This document shows, piece after piece, positions 58,331-64,000 of a DNA stretch of 64,000 nucleotides. This DNA comes from Chrysomallon squamiferum (Eukaryota; Mollusca; Gastropoda; Neomphalida; Peltospiridae). The position numbers and the translations under genes were made by a program. Positions within the stretch are counted from its first letter, which is position 1; every line of letters begins with the position of its first letter. The stretch spans positions 13,022,678 through 13,086,677 of the forward strand of contig CM022671.1 in NCBI GenBank assembly GCA_012295275.1. Reading direction: 5' to 3'. The notes below the pieces were generated by a model, which worked only from the letters and a program-made list of their open reading frames with translations, was not told the origin of the DNA and ran no database searches.

Positions 58331-61300
58331 GATACCTTAACCCAAATATATATCCAGTAATGAATATAATGAATACAGTGAGTTTAATAATACAATTCTG
58401 TGTATAAACTTTAAAATAAAATTTATATAATTGTAGGCTGTGCAAAATGATTTTTTGTTTGAAAACAGACATATTACTGAATTTTTTATGTTACCCAGGG
58501 TTTGAGGTGGGCTAGAACAATATGGTGAAGTGCCTTCTTCCTCTAGACATATTAGAATGATTTGAGGAACATAAGGACAAAGTGAGACATAAACATCTAT
58601 ATAATATATGTATATATATATATATATGCATCAGTGTTCTCTTTCTAATAACATCTTTAACAAAGTATTTTATATGGATTCTTGCCTGAAGTGTTATTTA
58701 ACAAAGGTTTTATTTTCTGATCTTTGTTTATGATTGCACTTGCAGCCTACTATCTCAACCTCAGACCTTGGACCTTACTTGTGTTGGTTTGTAAATTGTA
58801 ATTTTTACTGAACATGTAAAATTGTGCAGTCATTTATAATGTCCATTTATAATGTCCAAGTTTACAAGAACTGTATTTATTATCAGTCTCTAATCACAGA
58901 TTTTGTGCAGCTGTTCATGCAGATGGTCACATGATCTGTCATGTGATGGGCAGCTGTTTCTCTAGTACTCAAAGTCTATAGTGTTTATTGTCATTAAAAA
59001 ATTCCATTGAGCTGACTTCTCTGTTTAAAATTGCTGTAACAGGAAAAATCAGCAGCATTTTTTTGTTTGTGGTATATTTTTTCAGTGATTTGCTTTTGTA
59101 AAATTAACCATTATTGATATAGAACAGTAATAAAATATTTAGTTTTCCTCAGTGATAAATAAATTATGATTTTATGGAAACAACCAGGGTCTGTTAGTGA
59201 ATTGCAAAATTGGTCATTGAACAGAATGGAGACAAAAATATTATTAAAAAATGAAGGTGACTTAGAACCTCTACCATTGGTTAAAAGTACAAGAGGGCAA
59301 TTATTTTGCCCATGTTGTGATGTGCTTCATAACAGCTTGCTCTGATTAGCACGTAATTTTTTTAAAGTTTCAAGCCCATGTTGCCCATTTTGTGATTCCT
59401 ACTTACTTGTTACTGAATTCTACATATTACTAGTTAATAAATCTATATCTTACATGTGGTTATGTATTAAGATGTAATCTACATACATCTTTCTAGGTAC
59501 ATTTTCAAAATGTATTTATTATTTTTTAGAAATAAAACTTCTCAATGAATGTTTTCTTGGCAATAAGTTTCTTTAATATCAATTTCTACATTTCATGTAA
59601 CAAGATACTCAAAAAGTCATAGAATTTTGTTGAAATTGTAAAATTAATGGATGTGTCTCATGTTAATATTTGTGTAAAGGTTTGCCATACATGTTTGTGT
59701 TTGCCAATCTTTTTCAAATGTATTTTCCATTACACATTTATCTTATCTGTGTGTAAATAACTAAAAATAAAAATCATGGTTTTGCAATCTTTAAGCTTCA
59801 GCTTTTCCTATAATTATGAATAACAGATCCAGGGGATCAAACTTGACCCTAACGTTAGTCAGTTAGTTGGCTTTCTATTGTTTATAAAGACTGTTCTGAC
59901 GAGTAGTCCATTTGACATTTCTGATTATTGTGAAATGCTTAGTGAAGATACCCTTGGGATCATCCTCATCTTGAAGGTCTGGACAGAAGGAGAAAATATC
60001 TTATTGAAATTTATGTCACATGGGTTGAAAATGTTTGCCAAAAGGTAATTGATGGTTGATGGTAACAGAGTGAAGGAAATGATGGAAATACTGTGGTAAA
60101 GATGCATGAAGCTTGTAGTATCATTTGACTGGATTACAAATGCGTGGTTCATGTTGTCATCATCTGTTATGTCAATTCATCAATATTAGGTATATTTCAT
60201 TTTGAAATTATAACTGATCCTCACAGAATTAGCTTTGTCATGATCACTGACATTTTGAATCATTTTACTTTAATAAGACACCAGTGGACATGCAATATAA
60301 ATTTATTTCTGTGTTTTTTTAAAAATATTTTTGTTTTTTAAAAGTGCCTTTCTATCTGTGGTGGTAATTCTTTCTTCCCATGTGAGTCTGCTGGTGTCTT
60401 GAAAGGGGCCAAAATTAATTCATCTTAAATCTGACCCACTGAAGATCAGTGGATCACAATTCTGAAATTACTCCCATTAATAATTGTTAATTATTTGTGT
60501 CCCTGAGTAAAAATATTCATCAATGAGCAATAAATGTTTCAGGTTTACAATCTCTATATTGAGGTTTATGTCCACTGTGTCACTGTGCTGCAGTTTGCCT
60601 TCGAGGCACATTATGAATATAATTATACTTTTAATAGTCACATTCGGGATAAATGTAGCCAAAATATGTGATATGATTAAATTTGAGCAACTCTTGTGAT
60701 TTTCAGGTTAAGATTAATTAAAAATTTACATTTATATTTAGACAATAGGGGGACTGGAAATTATTTTTCAAGGCCTCCAAGGAGAAATTGTTTTGATGAG
60801 AATTCATACGAAACCATGAGAATTTGTAGAAATCTTGAGAAACACTAATTATCAAATGTGTTTTTCACTGCTATGGTTAACATACAATCTGTTTGCAGTA
60901 ATAATCTGGTGACCATTATGTTTGAGAAATTTATATAATCCTTGGTTTAACTCTTAAGAGTGTTCTTCTAGAATTTTTTCTGAAAACAGTATAAGCTGAA
61001 GATCATTCTTTTTTGATTTAATATTAATAATATAGTAACCATTCTTACATTATAATAATTATTTTACATTTTATGTAAAGATGCTGAATTAGAATACTTC
61101 CTGAAAACTTAAAAAATGCCATTGTTTATTTTAAAAATCCTTATAGTATTAAGTCATAATAGGGTAATTATAAAAATATTACAGTTATTATATTGATATA
61201 GCAAAAAGTGTGAAAAAGAATGGTGGAAGAATCAAAAAACCAATAGAAAATGTGTATGTATGCTTACACATTTGTACATCTGCAGGTGTGTGTACTAATA

Positions 61301-64000
61301 ATTTAATTGAATTAATTGTTTATCATAAAGAAAGCACACGGACACCACAGATAAGTAATTATATGTTTAAAAATGTGAAATAATAGCTATAATCTGTTTG
61401 AACAGGCAGATATATTTATAATGTGTCTTCCAGGAAACTGTCTTAGATTCAGATTCATTACACACTGTTGGCACCAACCTGTGGTTTCTGTGAGAATACT
61501 GTTGTTTCTTCTGCATTGTATTATTTGTCTATTTTGTGGATTTTAACAGTTTTGCAGTTGCTTTTTAAAACTTACTTCAGATCTATTTATTATTTTTTTG
61601 AGGATTTTGTTTGTCAAGAGTTGTGTCCCTTTTGTTGGGTTAAACATTTTTCCTTATTTTTTGCAAATTTACGTATCGAAGTATACTTATATTTATTCAT
61701 TCATGTATCCATCTAAATACACTCAACACACACACACACACATTTTCACAAACACAATATATGCAAGCAAAAAACAAAAAAATAAATTAAAAATATGTTA
61801 AGGTGAGAGAAGAGTTGCAAGTTTAGATAGTAAGTGGTTAATGTATCATCAGCATGTTTGGTTTCATAGTAATCAATGAATTCTGATTAGCTGGGTAAGT
61901 ACTTTTTCAGTTCTCAGTCAGTTATATAAGGATGCCTATATATTCATGCATATGTAGAGTTCATACATATAATATGCTATGTAAATAGTACATAAAATAC
62001 ACATGTAGAAAGGCAGTCACAGAGACACATATATAAATAAATACCTATTATATTTAAATGTGAAACTTCTGAAAATGATGTATTACTGGATTTCTAATAA
62101 GTCTGTCTCTATGTTTTTAAACAGATTTAAATATAATTCCTGGCAATCAAAATTGACTTTAATTACTTGTTGTGTAAAGAGAACTATAACAATAGCACAT
62201 TTGATTCAACATAAGTGTTTTCTTTCACCATTTCAGCTTTATTTTTATTTTAGTATGTGGAATGGTTGTCGAAATAGATCTGAAAATTGGTGATAAAAAA
62301 ATGTCCACTGTTATATGAAGATGATTTTATATATGTATATATGAACATAAAAAAGGATCTCTACATTTTACAATTTATATATTGGTAAACTTTATTATTA
62401 AAGGAATCCTAACAAAGCTGAATGAATAAATGAATGTTCAGTCTCAGATATATGCCAGATCAAAGTACGTGAATATTTCAAATTTACTAAAGTTTTTGAA
62501 GGATAATTACGTTTGTAAATATATCTTCTACTTCCTTTCAAAACTGGATGGACAAGGTATATCTAAGTTTAAAAAAAAAATGTTTCTATGACTTTATTTA
62601 TAGAACAGTGAGTGACTAACTGGTTATCTTATCTTTCAGCTGCTCTAACATTTTTAAAATTATTTTTCTCTCAGTGTTGAATGAAACTGTGTTTTTTAAC
62701 AGTCTTCTTGAGAATATGATTATCTGATAGTCACTTCCCATTAACTGAGCATTATTTTAGATAATCAGCTCAGACTTCTAATGAACAGTGATAACCAGTA
62801 GAAAGTTTTACATTCTGTTTATGATGTATATCATTATTATTTGCTTTAAATCCTGTGTGTGTGTGTGTGCAGAGCTCATACGCACTGTTCTTACTTCTAA
62901 TTACATCATTCACATGTCCAGTGACTATACAGTTTTCAAGACACTTCAAGTCAGAAATGCCACTTTTCATGTGTATGCTCTGCTAGCAGTGTTAATTGTT
63001 TCTTTAGTCTGAGCTGTAGTATAATATATCCTAAATAAAAGTACTTTTGTAATTTTCTTTGAAGTTTTCCATCTGACCTGATACAAATGAAAATTGTTTT
63101 CAGAAAATTATGCACTATAAACATATATTTCATACACACATGACTCCACTCAAATAATCATTAATAAATAAATAAATAATTTTTTGAAATTGTGTAGATA
63201 GGTTGTGCCTGCAACCTCAGAGAATCCTAAAGTAAGCTCTTTTGTTTCTAATATTTTTGTATTTAAAGGAAATGTGACACTTATGTTGTTCAGTGCTGTC
63301 TAGCTTTATAAAGAAACATACAAAACCAAAGCAAGAACATCGTTTTCATTTTACACTTTAATTAAACAAAATGGTTTTCTTTAGATGTTCTTGAGTGTAT
63401 GTGTGCGTGCATACATGCATATACACATCTATAATGTTTTGGTGATATTTATATATGATGTACAAATACAACACTGGGACAATATCAGAAATGGTAGCAC
63501 TACACTGTGGTATGGTGGCACACGCTTTGATAGTACAATATTGTGGTATACTGTCAATAATCCTATTACATTATACAAATAAATGGTAGGGCAGCATTAT
63601 GCTAAAGTGTCAGAATTATGATATGGTGTCTAATGTAAAATTACAATCATTGTGTTCATATTGTCAAACACTTCAGTTTGATTGGATTTCTCTAAGTGCC
63701 TTATTTCCTATTCCAAACAGTAAACCATTAGCTTTGGTACACTGTCAGTAATGGCAGTACAAAACTAGTTCATTGTTAATACTGATAGCACAACACTATT
63801 TTATCTTATTATTGCAGGTATAACATAGTTATGGAACATTGTTGTGTAACCAAGCTGTTGGTTGTATGTTGATGGTTTAATTAGTAGCATTCCATGAAGT
63901 TTATTTGTTTCACTGCTCATTTATCAGGTAAATACATACAACCTGGCTGAGTGAAACTGGTGTCTTGATGCTACAGTGTTTAAAAATTGTTGATAATATT
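58331..64000. other. AT-rich non-coding DNA
   Basis: No gene, RNA or mobile element that I can defend. Landmarks are a (TA)n run near 58610-58625, a hairpin CCACTGA-AGA-TCAGTGG at about 60437-60453, a CA run at 61726-61742, a TG run at 62853-62868, a TAAA run at 63165-63178 and a region at 63470-63830 with loosely repeated GGTA/GCAGTAC/ACACTG motifs. ORFs of 60-82 codons lack recognisable domains. Probably intronic or intergenic. Confidence 0.5.

Noticed and set aside
1-64000. tRNA, rRNA, snRNA and tRNA-derived SINE signals
   Set aside because: No B-box-like GGTTCGAATCC or other RNA-gene hallmark was found on reading. Isolated GGTTCAA matches have no paired A box.

Overview
The window looks like AT-rich genomic DNA from an invertebrate animal. 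I see no bacterial-style gene layout, no operons and no long open reading frames. What I do see are short phase-0 exons with textbook GT/AG splice sites, a 12 kb intron, dense microsatellites and several nested, decayed transposable elements (TEs). The mixture of TE types (an L1/Tx1-like LINE, a second LINE ending in a TCATTG-type repeat, Tigger/pogo elements, a piggyBac-like MITE and a transposon with GGGTCATTCCATGTCA ends) would fit a mollusc or another lophotrochozoan or cnidarian. The species cannot be fixed from the sequence alone.

The only host gene I can support is on the + strand. Two exons of 111 bp each (14730-14840 and 26811-26921) are both phase 0 at both ends. Together they encode about 74 residues covering the first two thirds of a PDZ domain. 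The closest resemblance I recognise is to the first PDZ domain of the PDZRN3/PDZRN4/PDZD4 group. A possible third piece (a VNG-containing, exon-like sequence at 46812) and a decayed duplicate of it at 42931 lie downstream. Most of the window is therefore intron of this gene, or intron plus flank.

Region by region: 1-10.28 kb is non-coding with simple repeats and two inverted-repeat pairs (2573/5431 and 4591/6071). From 10284 to 12709 there is a 2.4 kb DNA transposon with AAAG target duplications, a rearranged and inactivated gene, a perfect 32-bp palindrome near one end and a 38-bp insertion copied from flanking DNA. A piggyBac-like MITE lies at 13208-13456. From 14.7 to 26.9 kb is the PDZ exon pair and its intron, including one copy of an unclassified repeat (24.3 kb; partner at 45.4 kb) and two motif-dense non-repetitive patches. 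From 36.5 to 42.2 kb a pair of inverted minisatellite-bearing repeats flanks a LINE at 38.8-41.4 kb, which is itself split by a 720-bp Tigger deletion derivative. From 52.3 to 58.3 kb there is a nest: a minus-strand L1/Tx1-like LINE (two CCHC knuckles, APE endonuclease, damaged reverse transcriptase, poly(A) end) interrupted by at least three DNA-transposon insertions. One of these carries a 150-bp segment also present 2.2 kb away. The remainder to 64 kb is AT-rich and shows no gene I can defend.

All TE coding sequences here carry stops, frameshifts or lost catalytic residues, so none appears able to encode an active product. Calls come from reading motifs by eye. No alignment or database search was run.
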